Source: Spirochaetota bacterium (GTDB lineage Bacteria > Spirochaetota > Spirochaetia > SZUA-6). From it: a DNA stretch of 64,000 nt. Each line of letters opens with the position of its first letter. Position 1 is the stretch's first letter. The stretch covers positions 193,763 to 257,762 of the forward strand of contig JAADHF010000131.1 in the NCBI GenBank assembly GCA_013151965.1, in the 5' to 3' direction. The notes beneath the pieces were generated by a model. The model made no database searches. It had not been told where the DNA came from and was given only the letters and a program-made list of their open reading frames with translations. Shown here piece by piece: positions 28,849-36,634 of this stretch. A program made the translations under genes and the position numbers.

Positions 28849-29726
28849 TTTATTCAGCCCTTTCGCTGTTTATTATTCTTCTCTCCATTTCATCCTGTGC
28901 GACTGCTCCGCCTATGAGAGCTTCCGAGGATTGGTTTGCATTGCTCCCCTCGCATTCCGGCATATATATATATCTGGATAAGAACAGGACAGCAGCAATG
29001 GTTGAGAACGTTCTGAAATCCATGGATCTTTTTGATAATGATATTAAATTTATTCTATCTAAAACCACAAAAATTTACGGGGCTGTAGATTTTTCCGGTG
29101 ATTCCGAACCTGTGTTGTCCATTCTTACACTCGGATCCTATCCGTCCTCTTTGATAGGCTTAAGGCTGTCCATGAACAGGGAATGGAAAAGAAGGAAAAG
29201 TATCAGGCCGTATTTCGTAAGCGGCAGTAACAAAATGGAAATCTCTCTGCCCGGCAATAATGTTATTCTTATTTCACAGGGTAAGATAGAAGAGATGCTT
29301 AAGAATTATCAATCACCTCCTGTTTTTAAGATGCCCATGGAGGTAAAAAATGATCTTCATTCATCGGATTTTCTCGTTTTTTTCCCGTTGTTTTCGGAGG
29401 GGACAGCATTGAATAATAACTTAAGCAGCATGAAAACTACGGTAAATGAGCTGTGGCTGACCGGAAGAAGAGACGGAGAGATGTTTAAACTGAACGGTGT
29501 TTTCGGTTTATCCTCGGAGAAACAGGCAAAGCTCTTTGCCGTAGTTTTTAAGTTTATCATAACTGCATGGCTGAGGCAGGAAAAGGTACAAAATATAGGT
29601 AAGTTGTTAAAATCTGTTGTTGTAAAAGCTGACGGGAATTTTGTGAGAATATCCGGTCTAAAATTACCGGAAAAAAAGATTACTTCACTGCTGACCGGGA
29701 TGGTTAAAAAGGGAAAGAGTAAGTGA
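28818..29726 (+). CDS. Lipoprotein of unknown function
   Basis: A 302-aa protein with signal helix and lipobox SISSC (lipidated C27). The mature part starts ATAPPMRASEDWFALLPSHSG and is of mixed alpha/beta type. No conserved motif was recognised. ATG 28818 lies 3 nt after GGAGAGGA (28807-28814); an in-frame ATG at 28803 is less likely. It starts inside the 3' end of ileS, and its stop overlaps hisH by 4 bp, so ileS, this gene, hisH and hisF probably form one transcript. Confidence 0.7.
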   Translation: MFYLHRKNSLIYSALSLFIILLSISSCATAPPMRASEDWFALLPSHSGIYIYLDKNRTAAMVENVLKSMDLFDNDIKFILSKTTKIYGAVDFSGDSEPVLSILTLGSYPSSLIGLRLSMNREWKRRKSIRPYFVSGSNKMEISLPGNNVILISQGKIEEMLKNYQSPPVFKMPMEVKNDLHSSDFLVFFPLFSEGTALNNNLSSMKTTVNELWLTGRRDGEMFKLNGVFGLSSEKQAKLFAVVFKFIITAWLRQEKVQNIGKLLKSVVVKADGNFVRISGLKLPEKKITSLLTGMVKKGKSK

Positions 29727-30337
29727 ATAACGGAAGTACCGGAGTTGTCGATTATAAAGCGGGAAATCTAAAGAGCGTCGAAACGGCATTACGCCATCTG
29801 GGTGCCTCGTTTTATATTTCAGGGGATCCGGATAAAATATTTAAAGCGGACCGTTTAATAATCCCGGGTGTGGGAGAGGCACGTACTGCGATGGAAAATC
29901 TTAAGCAGGCAGGACTCGATACTGCAATAATCGATTTTTACAATACGGGAAAACCCGTTCTGGGTATATGTATCGGGATACAGCTCCTCTTCGAGAGTTC
30001 AACGGAGCGGAATACCAGGTGCCTCGGCCTGCTAAAAGGCACGGTAGTCCGGTTTCCGGAAACGATCGGCTTAAAAGTGCCCCATATGGGGTGGAATCAG
30101 GTTATGCCTGTAAAAAAGAATTATTTGTTTTCAGGGATACCGGCCGGTTCTTCTTTTTATTTTGTGCATTCCTACTATCCGAAACCGGCTGTATCTGATT
30201 ATGTATTGGCGGAGACGGAATATGGCATTAAATTTGCCAGTGCCGTAGGCTGTAATAACATAACGGCTGTTCAGTTTCATCCTGAAAAATCCGGTAAAGC
30301 GGGACTTAAACTGATTTCCAATTTTCTGAATTTTTAA
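29723..30337 (+). CDS. hisH: Imidazole glycerol phosphate synthase glutaminase subunit HisH
   Basis: A 204-aa class I glutamine amidotransferase that feeds ammonia to HisF in histidine biosynthesis. The nucleophile Cys is in VLGICIGIQLLF, with the His/Glu pair in AVQFHPEKS and the family signature VPHMGWN. The oxyanion region reads IPGVGEARTAM, slightly off the usual PGVGAF. The start is GTG, overlapping the previous stop (GTGA). hisF follows after 19 bp. No other his gene lies in the window. Confidence 0.92.
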   Translation: MNNGSTGVVDYKAGNLKSVETALRHLGASFYISGDPDKIFKADRLIIPGVGEARTAMENLKQAGLDTAIIDFYNTGKPVLGICIGIQLLFESSTERNTRCLGLLKGTVVRFPETIGLKVPHMGWNQVMPVKKNYLFSGIPAGSSFYFVHSYYPKPAVSDYVLAETEYGIKFASAVGCNNITAVQFHPEKSGKAGLKLISNFLNF

Positions 30338-30356
30338 GACGGAGAGATCGTAAATA

Positions 30357-31127
30357 ATGCTGGAAAAACGAATTATTGTATGCCTCGATGTAAAAGAAGG
30401 AAGAACTACAAAGGGTATTAAATTCAAAGAGAATAAAGATGTCGGTGATCCTGTTAAAATGGCGGAAACCTACTATAAAGACGGCGTGGATGAGCTTGTT
30501 TTTTATGATATAACGGCCTCTGCGGAAAAAAGAAAGATAATGATAGATGTCGTCAGGCGGGTGGCGGAAAGGATCTTTATTCCCTTTTCGGTCGGCGGGG
30601 GAATCGCAGATACGGATGATATGCGGGAGGTTTTACTGGCCGGTGCGGAGAAGGTCAGTGTAAATTCACAGGCGGTTAAAAATCCCTCCGTAATAGAGGA
30701 GGGGGCCTCTCTGTTCGGAAGACAGTGCATTGTACTGGGTCTGGATGCTGCACGTGATCCGGGAATGAAAAACGGATACAGGGTTTTTATTAACGGAGGA
30801 CGTACAAAAACCGATCTGGATGCACTTGAGTGGGCTGAACGTGCAGAGGTGTTAGGTGCGGGGGAGATTGTCGTTAACTCCATGGATGCGGATGGTACTC
30901 AGGATGGATATGAGAATAATCTGACGCGGCTTATTTCGACTAATGTAGGAATACCGGTGGTGGCATCGGGAGGCGCCGGCAGGCCGGAGCATCTGTACGA
31001 TGTGTTTACCAGGGGAAAAGCGGATGCCGCGTTAATTGCCTCGATGGTGCATTATAACAGATACCGGATTTCGGATATTAAAAAATACCTTAAGGACAGG
31101 GGTGTCTGCGTAAGAATTGTTTCATGA
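30357..31127 (+). CDS. hisF: Imidazole glycerol phosphate synthase cyclase subunit HisF
   Basis: A 256-aa (beta/alpha)8 barrel that makes imidazole glycerol phosphate and AICAR from PRFAR with HisH-supplied ammonia. Catalytic Asp residues are in VCLDVKEG and VLGLDAARD; phosphate-binding motifs are FSVGGGI and VVASGGAG. It carries an extra few residues ([10 protein letters not shown]) and the reading [18 protein letters not shown] lies before ATG 30357. It pairs with hisH as an isolated two-gene unit. Confidence 0.92.
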   Translation: MLEKRIIVCLDVKEGRTTKGIKFKENKDVGDPVKMAETYYKDGVDELVFYDITASAEKRKIMIDVVRRVAERIFIPFSVGGGIADTDDMREVLLAGAEKVSVNSQAVKNPSVIEEGASLFGRQCIVLGLDAARDPGMKNGYRVFINGGRTKTDLDALEWAERAEVLGAGEIVVNSMDADGTQDGYENNLTRLISTNVGIPVVASGGAGRPEHLYDVFTRGKADAALIASMVHYNRYRISDIKKYLKDRGVCVRIVS

Positions 31128-31205
31128 ATATGTTATTGCCAATTTAAGACTATTTTAATATATTTATAACTATAATTCTTGAAATCCCTCTGTCAGGAGA
31201 ACATG

Positions 31206-31508
31206 ATGCCCACATACGATTATGAATGTACACATTGCGGTCATACTTTCGAAGCTTTTCAGAAGATTACGGATGGTCCGATTAAGGTCTGCCCTGAATG
31301 CGGCAAATCCCTTAAACGGCTTATCGGCGGCGGATTAGGCATAATATTTAAAGGCAGCGGGTTTTATACAACCGATTATAAACGCTCTTCGGCTAATTCC
31401 GGAAACGCCGCTTCGAAAGCGGATAAGCGAAAAAGCGAAACGGGGAGTAATGGTTCTGCGGATAAGACCGGCAGTGATAAGGATAAACATTCGGATTCTA
31501 AAAAGTGA
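31206..31508 (+). CDS. FmdB-type zinc ribbon protein
   Basis: A 100-aa protein with the FmdB/putative regulatory zinc ribbon: MPTYDYECTHCGHTFEAFQ, then CPECGKSLKRLIGGG. The four Cys form a rubredoxin-like zinc site. The C-terminal 40 residues are a disordered Ser/Lys/Asp-rich tail. AGGAGA at 31195-31200 fits ATG 31206. The function of the family is not settled. Its end overlaps the convergent thiI by 11 bp. Confidence 0.85.
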   Translation: MPTYDYECTHCGHTFEAFQKITDGPIKVCPECGKSLKRLIGGGLGIIFKGSGFYTTDYKRSSANSGNAASKADKRKSETGSNGSADKTGSDKDKHSDSKK

Positions 31509-32664
31509 CAATTTTTATTTTATCTATTGCTTCTTCGATTAAGTCATCGAGATTAAGGGATTTGTAGATGGCTTCCATGTCCTTGAAAACCGGTTTTACG
31601 ATAGGATGAACCGGAGCAAACAGGGTACAGCAGTCCTCATAGGGAAGAATCGATGTCCTGAATGTGCCTATGTTCCGGGCAATATTTATAATTTCTTCCT
31701 TGTCCATTCCGATCAGCGGCCTGAAAACCGGAAGGTCGCTTTTACTGCCGCTGAAACGTATACTCTCCGGGGTCTGGCTTGCAACCTGTCCAAGGCTCTC
31801 GCCTGTTACCAGGCAGAGGGCATATTTCTGTTTTGCAAGTTTACATGCAATAGCTACCATGGCCGCCCTCATCATAAGAGTAACAGCCCGGGACTGTGAA
31901 TGTTCCTTGATTCTCTCCTGTATTGCCGTGAAGGGGAGAATATTTAATACGAATTTAGGGATGTAACCGGAAAGCAGCCGGGATAGTTTTACAACCTTAT
32001 CAAGGGCTTTTACGGAAGTATAGGGAGGCGAATCGAAATAGATTGCCTCCTGGGTAAGACCTCTTTTCGCCATATAATAACCTGCAACAGGAGAATCGAT
32101 TCCTCCGGAAAGTAAGAGAATTCCTCTTCCCGAAACTCCTACAGGAAGTCCGCCCGGGCCTTTTATCTGCCCTGCATACAGGTAGGCATATTCGCGTATT
32201 TCCACATTCACAGTCCAGTCCGGTTTGTGTACGTCAACTGTAAGTTCCTTATATTTTGAAAGCAGAAAATCACCGAGTTCACATGCAATTTTATACGAAT
32301 TAAAGGGGAAGGACTTATCCGTCCGCCTGGCTTCGATTTTAAAGCGGAGAAGATCTTTTGATACGGAAGGTGCGGCAAGAAGACCGGCGGCTTTTTTTAT
32401 CTCTTCCATTTCCTTATGCACCTTTAGAGCGGGTGCAAAGCCGATAATTCCGAATATTTCTTTTAAGCCCGATATTATCCTGTCATGCTGACCGGAAGGA
32501 TATTCGATATAAAAACGGCCCTGATGCCGGATAATGTTTATCTTTATTGCGCTGAATTTAAGTTTTATATTGCTGACAAGCTTTTTCTCGAAATATTTTC
32601 TGTTTCCCTTTTTTAATGAGATCTCCCCGTATTTTATAAGAATGAGGTTTGTCATATTATTCAT
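31498..32664 (-). CDS. thiI: tRNA 4-thiouridine synthetase ThiI (without rhodanese domain)
   Basis: A 388-aa protein with ferredoxin-like and THUMP domains (about 1-165) and a PP-loop ATPase domain with LLLSGGIDSPVAGY. It adenylates U8 of tRNA for sulfur insertion. The E. coli-type rhodanese extension is absent, as in Bacillus ThiI, where the partner cysteine desulfurase supplies sulfur directly. A Cys pair in YEDCCTLF is present. Its ATG overlaps the cysteine desulfurase stop by 4 bp, matching the Bacillus nifZ-thiI arrangement. Confidence 0.92.
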   Translation of the reverse strand: MNNMTNLILIKYGEISLKKGNRKYFEKKLVSNIKLKFSAIKINIIRHQGRFYIEYPSGQHDRIISGLKEIFGIIGFAPALKVHKEMEEIKKAAGLLAAPSVSKDLLRFKIEARRTDKSFPFNSYKIACELGDFLLSKYKELTVDVHKPDWTVNVEIREYAYLYAGQIKGPGGLPVGVSGRGILLLSGGIDSPVAGYYMAKRGLTQEAIYFDSPPYTSVKALDKVVKLSRLLSGYIPKFVLNILPFTAIQERIKEHSQSRAVTLMMRAAMVAIACKLAKQKYALCLVTGESLGQVASQTPESIRFSGSKSDLPVFRPLIGMDKEEIINIARNIGTFRTSILPYEDCCTLFAPVHPIVKPVFKDMEAIYKSLNLDDLIEEAIDKIKIVTF

Positions 32665-33863
32665 GCTCCGGCTATACCGGTTAACCGCGGTATTGTATCT
32701 CTGATTATGGAAATTGCCGTATTTATCTCTTCTTCCGTTGTAGTGTTTCCGAAGGAGAACCGTACCGCGGATGAATATAATTCAGGATTGTATCCCATAT
32801 TTTTTAATACTCTTCCTCTTGATAGACTGCTGTGTGCACTGCATGCAGAACCAGCAGAAATCATAATGCCTTTCTCCGAGAGCGCACGTACGGTTACTTC
32901 CGAAGGAACCGGCGGGAATGCAGCACTGATTATATAGGGCGAGAATTGTGAGGATTCGAAATTAAGGCGCTCTTCCGGGATAATTACAGCATTCTTAATT
33001 TCTTTTATTTCCCTTATAAAATAACAGGATAGTGCATACATTTTACCAGGATTTTCATGCACGGCAGGAACGGCTTTCTCTGCCGAGCGAAAAAAGCCGT
33101 ATATGCCTGGAAGATTTTCCGTTCCGGGTCTGATGTTCTTTTCCTGTCCGCCCCCGGAATATAGAGGGATTATTTTTTCGATATCCTTTAGATATAAAGC
33201 ACCCACTCCCCTTGGTCCTCTGATTTTATGGGCACTGAACGAAGCCGAATCCACACCTGAGCCTGTCAGGGAAAACGGTATTTTCCCCAATGCCTGTACA
33301 GCATCGGTATGAATGTGTATATACCTGCCGGTATTTCCCGAGTATTTTCGTACGATTTCCGTTAAGCTCTCTACCGGCTGAACGGCACCTGTTTCATTGT
33401 TAACCAATATGACGGAAACTAAAACCGTATCCTTTTTAAGTTTCCCTTTAAGATCGTCAAGGTCAACTATGCCGTTTCTGCCGGTGCGGATAAAATCGAG
33501 GGTAAATCCGATATTACTTAAGGTTCTTGCCGGCTCATACATCGACGGATGTTCGATACCGCTTATGATAATTCCGGGATGGTGTTTAAGGATACTGTCT
33601 GTTTTTAGTTTTTTTAAAAGAGAAAAAAGAACGAGGTTGTTGGATTCCGAACCTCCCGATGTAAAGATAAGCTGGTCGTCCCGTATATCGAGTACTTTTG
33701 CCATATTATTTCTGCAGGTCATAAGGAAATCACCGGCCTTTAATCCCTGTTCATGTACGGATGAAGGATTGGCAAAATATGTAAGAGCGATCCGGTTAAC
33801 GTCTGTTAGAATATCAATATCCGGGATTGCCGTTGCCGCCCAGTCAAGGTATATTTGTTTCAT
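32661..33863 (-). CDS. Cysteine desulfurase (NifS/IscS/NifZ family)
   Basis: A PLP enzyme of about 400 aa that draws sulfur from cysteine as a persulfide. Visible are the N-terminal LDWAATA, the PLP Lys in SFSAHKIRGPRGVGAL and the catalytic Cys in SAGSACSAHSS. Coupling to thiI suggests it serves tRNA thiolation, like Bacillus NifZ; no iscU-like scaffold is nearby. The start may be ATG 33863 or the adjacent GTG 33866. Both lie within about 11 nt of a -10 box and lack a ribosome binding site. Confidence 0.9.
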   Translation of the reverse strand: MKQIYLDWAATAIPDIDILTDVNRIALTYFANPSSVHEQGLKAGDFLMTCRNNMAKVLDIRDDQLIFTSGGSESNNLVLFSLLKKLKTDSILKHHPGIIISGIEHPSMYEPARTLSNIGFTLDFIRTGRNGIVDLDDLKGKLKKDTVLVSVILVNNETGAVQPVESLTEIVRKYSGNTGRYIHIHTDAVQALGKIPFSLTGSGVDSASFSAHKIRGPRGVGALYLKDIEKIIPLYSGGGQEKNIRPGTENLPGIYGFFRSAEKAVPAVHENPGKMYALSCYFIREIKEIKNAVIIPEERLNFESSQFSPYIISAAFPPVPSEVTVRALSEKGIMISAGSACSAHSSLSRGRVLKNMGYNPELYSSAVRFSFGNTTTEEEINTAISIIRDTIPRLTGIAGA

Positions 33864-33874
33864 CACTGTTACAC

Positions 33875-33903
33875 ACTATAGAGAAGTAAAAATATTTCTT
33901 CAA
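33875..33903 (-). promoter_or_regulatory. Promoter of the cysteine desulfurase-thiI operon
   Basis: On the - strand: TTGAAG (33903-33898), 17-bp spacer, TATAGT (33880-33875). The predicted transcript starts 1-5 nt before the start codon (GTG 33866 or ATG 33863). Confidence 0.65.
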
Positions 33904-33919
33904 GTTTAAAATAATGTTC

Positions 33920-33948
33920 TTGAAAAAATATTATACTCAAGATATGCT
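33920..33948 (+). promoter_or_regulatory. Promoter of the arsR-family gene
   Basis: TTGAAA (33920-33925), 17-bp spacer, TATGCT (33943-33948). Predicted +1 near 33955 leaves about 5 nt before ATG 33960. The region is AT-rich and lies back to back with the leftward promoter at 33875-33903. Confidence 0.5.
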
Positions 33949-33959
33949 ATATATAAATT

Positions 33960-34247
33960 ATGGAAATAGATAAATCTTTAGTTGAAAAAATCGAACATCT
34001 GGCGCCTCTTTTAAAGGTCTGCGGACATCCTTTAAGGTTAAAGATTCTCTGTGCAATAGAGAAAAATGAATCGTGTGTAACGGAGCTGTGGACATGCCTT
34101 AATCAGACGCAGCCTGTTGTTTCGCAGCATCTGGCTGTACTTAAAAAAAGGGATATTGTCCGTTCTTCCGTAAGGGGAAATAAGAGGTATTACTCCATTA
34201 TTAACCCTTTTATCAAGACTCTTGTTCGGGATATTATTCTGTCCTGA
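33960..34247 (+). CDS. ArsR-family winged-helix regulator
   Basis: A 95-aa DNA-binding repressor-type protein. The recognition helix region is QTQPVVSQHLAVLKKRDIV and the wing is RSSVRGNKRYYSI. In the usual alpha-3 metal motif position (ELCVCDLC) it reads ESCVTELWTCL, keeping one Cys and adding another, so metal or redox sensing through a different Cys set is possible. It is divergent from the cysteine desulfurase gene with a 93-bp shared control region. What it senses and controls is unknown. Confidence 0.85.
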   Translation: MEIDKSLVEKIEHLAPLLKVCGHPLRLKILCAIEKNESCVTELWTCLNQTQPVVSQHLAVLKKRDIVRSSVRGNKRYYSIINPFIKTLVRDIILS

Positions 34248-34330
34248 ATTATCACGTATATAATATTTCTCATACGGTTCGATTGTTCCCGGAAAGGCCG
34301 TAAGCTGTTCCCTGTTTTTAAAAAAGCTTT

Positions 34331-35863
34331 TTATTGAAACTGTTTAACGAAATTCAGTATAAGGTTTGTAACTGTTATAAGCGCAGTTGTAAAGGTTGTA
34401 ATTACAACTATGTTGTCGAATATTTTTTGAGTCTGTATCCAGCTGGTCTTATCGACATAGATTAAATCACCGGGATGCACCTCAGAGGTGAGCAGTGCAT
34501 GTTTTCTGCTTCCTTTATTATCTACAAAGAAAATCTTATTCTTATCTCCCGTATCAGGGTTTATTCCTCCCGCTGCAAGCAGATAGTCGGAGACCGTATA
34601 TCCGCTTGAATACGAAAAGGCACCGGGATTAAAAACCTGTCCGGATACGAAAACCTTAAGTTTCTTTATCGGGATCAGAACGTAATCATCCGCCTGCAGT
34701 TTTATGTCGTTATCGCGGTTTTGGTTTTCCCAGAGGGATTTAACATCTAAAGGTATTTTTTCCCCCGTTGCACCCCTTACTATGTAGCTTGCTGATGCGT
34801 CGGCAAAGGGAGTCGGCCCTCCGAGCTGGGTTAACACATCCAGAAGTGTTATTCCTGAAATATAAGGTATATTTACAGCAATGCTCCTTGTGGGAATAGT
34901 TACGGGTTTATCATGGGATATGGGTTTGCCGTACAGTGCACCTTCTATCATGATCATCCCCTGTTTTTCCGATTTTCCGCGTATTACTACTCTGTCTTCG
35001 TTTTTAATTTTCATGTGGCCCTGTTCAGAGAGATTCACTGTCATAAGAGAAACATTCTTCTGTAAGAACCTTGTTATTTCTATTTTGGAAACCTCTGCAT
35101 CCAGTGTTGCTCCGCCTGCATAATAGATTAGGTTGTCGAGGTCTTCTCCGGGAAGGAGTTCATAAATTCCGGGATATCTTACTTTGCCGCTGATTTTAAC
35201 GATAATCTGCGCCTGGGGGATGTATATTTTATCACCGGGTTGAAGGGTCGGATTCTGGGATATATCCGCATGCAGATTGAACTGTGAAAGATCGATGGTA
35301 CGCTGAACACCGTTTCGAAAGAGTATTACATTCCTGTAACTCGCTCCGGCTTTTAATCCCTTTACTTCGGTTATTGCATCCCATACCCTGGTCAGAGGAT
35401 TGGCGGTAATCATACCCGGCTGTTTAACTCCGCCGTAAACGAAAACATCAAATTGTGCAGGTGAACTAAGTATAAAACTTACGTAGTCGGTCGGAATCGA
35501 TGATTTAATTTTTTTCTGAACTAAATTCCGAAGTTCCATGAAGGTCATTTTTTTTGCATTAACAGTACCGATATAAGGAACGTCCAGATCGTAATTCTGC
35601 TGAAGCACAAGTATATACGATGTTACCTTGTCAAGCTTTATAATGAGCTGATAAGAATCTCCCGGTGTAGGCCTGTATACAGTATTGCTCAGTATACGTT
35701 TTATTAAAACAGCATCATTCGGCGTCCTCTGGATACTCGGCACACCGAGCTGTCCGAAACTGGAAATTTGCAGATTATTATCCTGGGAAACCTCCGCGTT
35801 ATTGTCGGCGGAAAGCATAAAAGCGGATAAAAGCAATATTATAATTACGGCATTTCTTTTCAT
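34331..35863 (-). CDS. SLBB-domain polysaccharide export-type protein
   Basis: A 510-aa exported protein with signal peptide (MKRNAVIIILLLSAFMLSAD), a Poly_export-like N-terminal domain (about 85-150, ending FVYGGVKQPGMI) and several SLBB repeats (KISGKVRYPGIYELLPGE; VFVSGQVFNPGAFSYSSGY). It ends with a hydrophobic helix (about 485-505). Wza-like proteins pass polysaccharide through the outer membrane, but no glycosyltransferase, Wzc or Wzx gene is near. The start is ATG 35863, which sits 8 nt from a -10 box; longer in-frame starts lie upstream of the predicted transcript start. Confidence 0.8.
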   Translation of the reverse strand: MKRNAVIIILLLSAFMLSADNNAEVSQDNNLQISSFGQLGVPSIQRTPNDAVLIKRILSNTVYRPTPGDSYQLIIKLDKVTSYILVLQQNYDLDVPYIGTVNAKKMTFMELRNLVQKKIKSSIPTDYVSFILSSPAQFDVFVYGGVKQPGMITANPLTRVWDAITEVKGLKAGASYRNVILFRNGVQRTIDLSQFNLHADISQNPTLQPGDKIYIPQAQIIVKISGKVRYPGIYELLPGEDLDNLIYYAGGATLDAEVSKIEITRFLQKNVSLMTVNLSEQGHMKIKNEDRVVIRGKSEKQGMIMIEGALYGKPISHDKPVTIPTRSIAVNIPYISGITLLDVLTQLGGPTPFADASASYIVRGATGEKIPLDVKSLWENQNRDNDIKLQADDYVLIPIKKLKVFVSGQVFNPGAFSYSSGYTVSDYLLAAGGINPDTGDKNKIFFVDNKGSRKHALLTSEVHPGDLIYVDKTSWIQTQKIFDNIVVITTFTTALITVTNLILNFVKQFQ

Positions 35864-35870
35864 GCTCTGC

Positions 35871-35899
35871 ATACTAAATTTTTCAAAAAGTGTAGTCAA
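35871..35899 (-). promoter_or_regulatory. Promoter of the SLBB protein gene
   Basis: On the - strand: TTGACT (35899-35894), 17-bp spacer, TAGTAT (35876-35871). The predicted +1 is at or one base before ATG 35863, which has no Shine-Dalgarno sequence. Confidence 0.7.
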
Positions 35900-35956
35900 G
35901 CTCTCAGAGCTTAATGTTCCGGATTGTATATCCGCGGATTTTTTAAAAGCTTATAC

Positions 35957-35985
35957 TTTAAAAAGAAGTAAAAATGGTTTATTAT
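35957..35985 (+). promoter_or_regulatory. Possible promoter of the PEBP gene
   Basis: TTTAAA (35957-35962), 17-bp spacer, TATTAT (35980-35985), ending 10 nt before ATG 35996. The -35 is weak, so this is a low-confidence call. Confidence 0.35.
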
Positions 35986-35995
35986 TACAGTTAAG

Positions 35996-36535
35996 ATGAA
36001 AAAGTTGTTTTATGCTGTGTTTATGTTTTCCTTTATCTGTATATCAATCCAGGGAGAAGGAGGCGATAAAAAAATGAGTTTTACCTTAAGAAGTACCGCA
36101 TTTGAACCCGGGGGTAAAATACCATCCGTATTTACATGCGAGGGTACAGATATTTCCCCTCCGCTTGTGTGGGACCATGCACCGGAAGGAACAAAGGTAT
36201 TCGCCCTTATCTGCGATGATCCCGATGCCCCTGTAGGAACATGGGTGCACTGGGTGATCTACAATATTCCCGGAGAGGCAAAGGGCATTGGGGAAAAAGT
36301 AGACCTTTCGGAGAAGTTAAAAGACGGAACCCTCCAGGGAAAGAACGACTTCGGAAGAATCGGATACGGGGGTCCGTGTCCGCCCAGAGGAAAACCTCAC
36401 AGATACTTTTTTAAACTATATGCTCTGGATAAATCTCTTCCCGTATCCGGGGGTTTAAGGAAGAAGGAACTGCTTGCCGCAATGGAAAAACATATTCTGG
36501 GCGAAGCGGAATTTTACGGCATCTACGAACGGTAG
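35996..36535 (+). CDS. Exported PEBP / YbhB-YbcL family protein
   Basis: A 179-aa protein with a signal peptide (1-21) followed by a phosphatidylethanolamine-binding-protein fold. Conserved ligand-site motifs are CDDPDAPVGTWVHWVIYNIP and GGPCPPRGKPHRYFF. Bacterial members are small soluble proteins without a settled function. No Shine-Dalgarno sequence precedes the ATG. A short hairpin overlaps the stop codon. Confidence 0.85.
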   Translation: MKKLFYAVFMFSFICISIQGEGGDKKMSFTLRSTAFEPGGKIPSVFTCEGTDISPPLVWDHAPEGTKVFALICDDPDAPVGTWVHWVIYNIPGEAKGIGEKVDLSEKLKDGTLQGKNDFGRIGYGGPCPPRGKPHRYFFKLYALDKSLPVSGGLRKKELLAAMEKHILGEAEFYGIYER

Positions 36536-36548
36536 TATCTATCGTTTT
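36529..36548 (+). terminator. Short hairpin and T-run after the PEBP gene
   Basis: ACGGTAG (36529-36535) pairs with CTATCGT (36539-36545), with one G-U pair and a 3-nt loop, and is followed by TTT. It overlaps the stop codon. A weak intrinsic terminator. Confidence 0.4.
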
Positions 36549-36634
36549 ATCAAAACTGTTCCATAAGTGCCAAAGACTCATATATGTTGAATATTGGCTT
36601 GACTTTGTCTTTGGTTTTTTGGAACTTTAAGCTG

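Noticed and set aside
35864-35899. Longer N-terminus for the SLBB protein
   Set aside because: It would lie within the -35/-10 promoter and remove the signal peptide from its normal N-terminal place.
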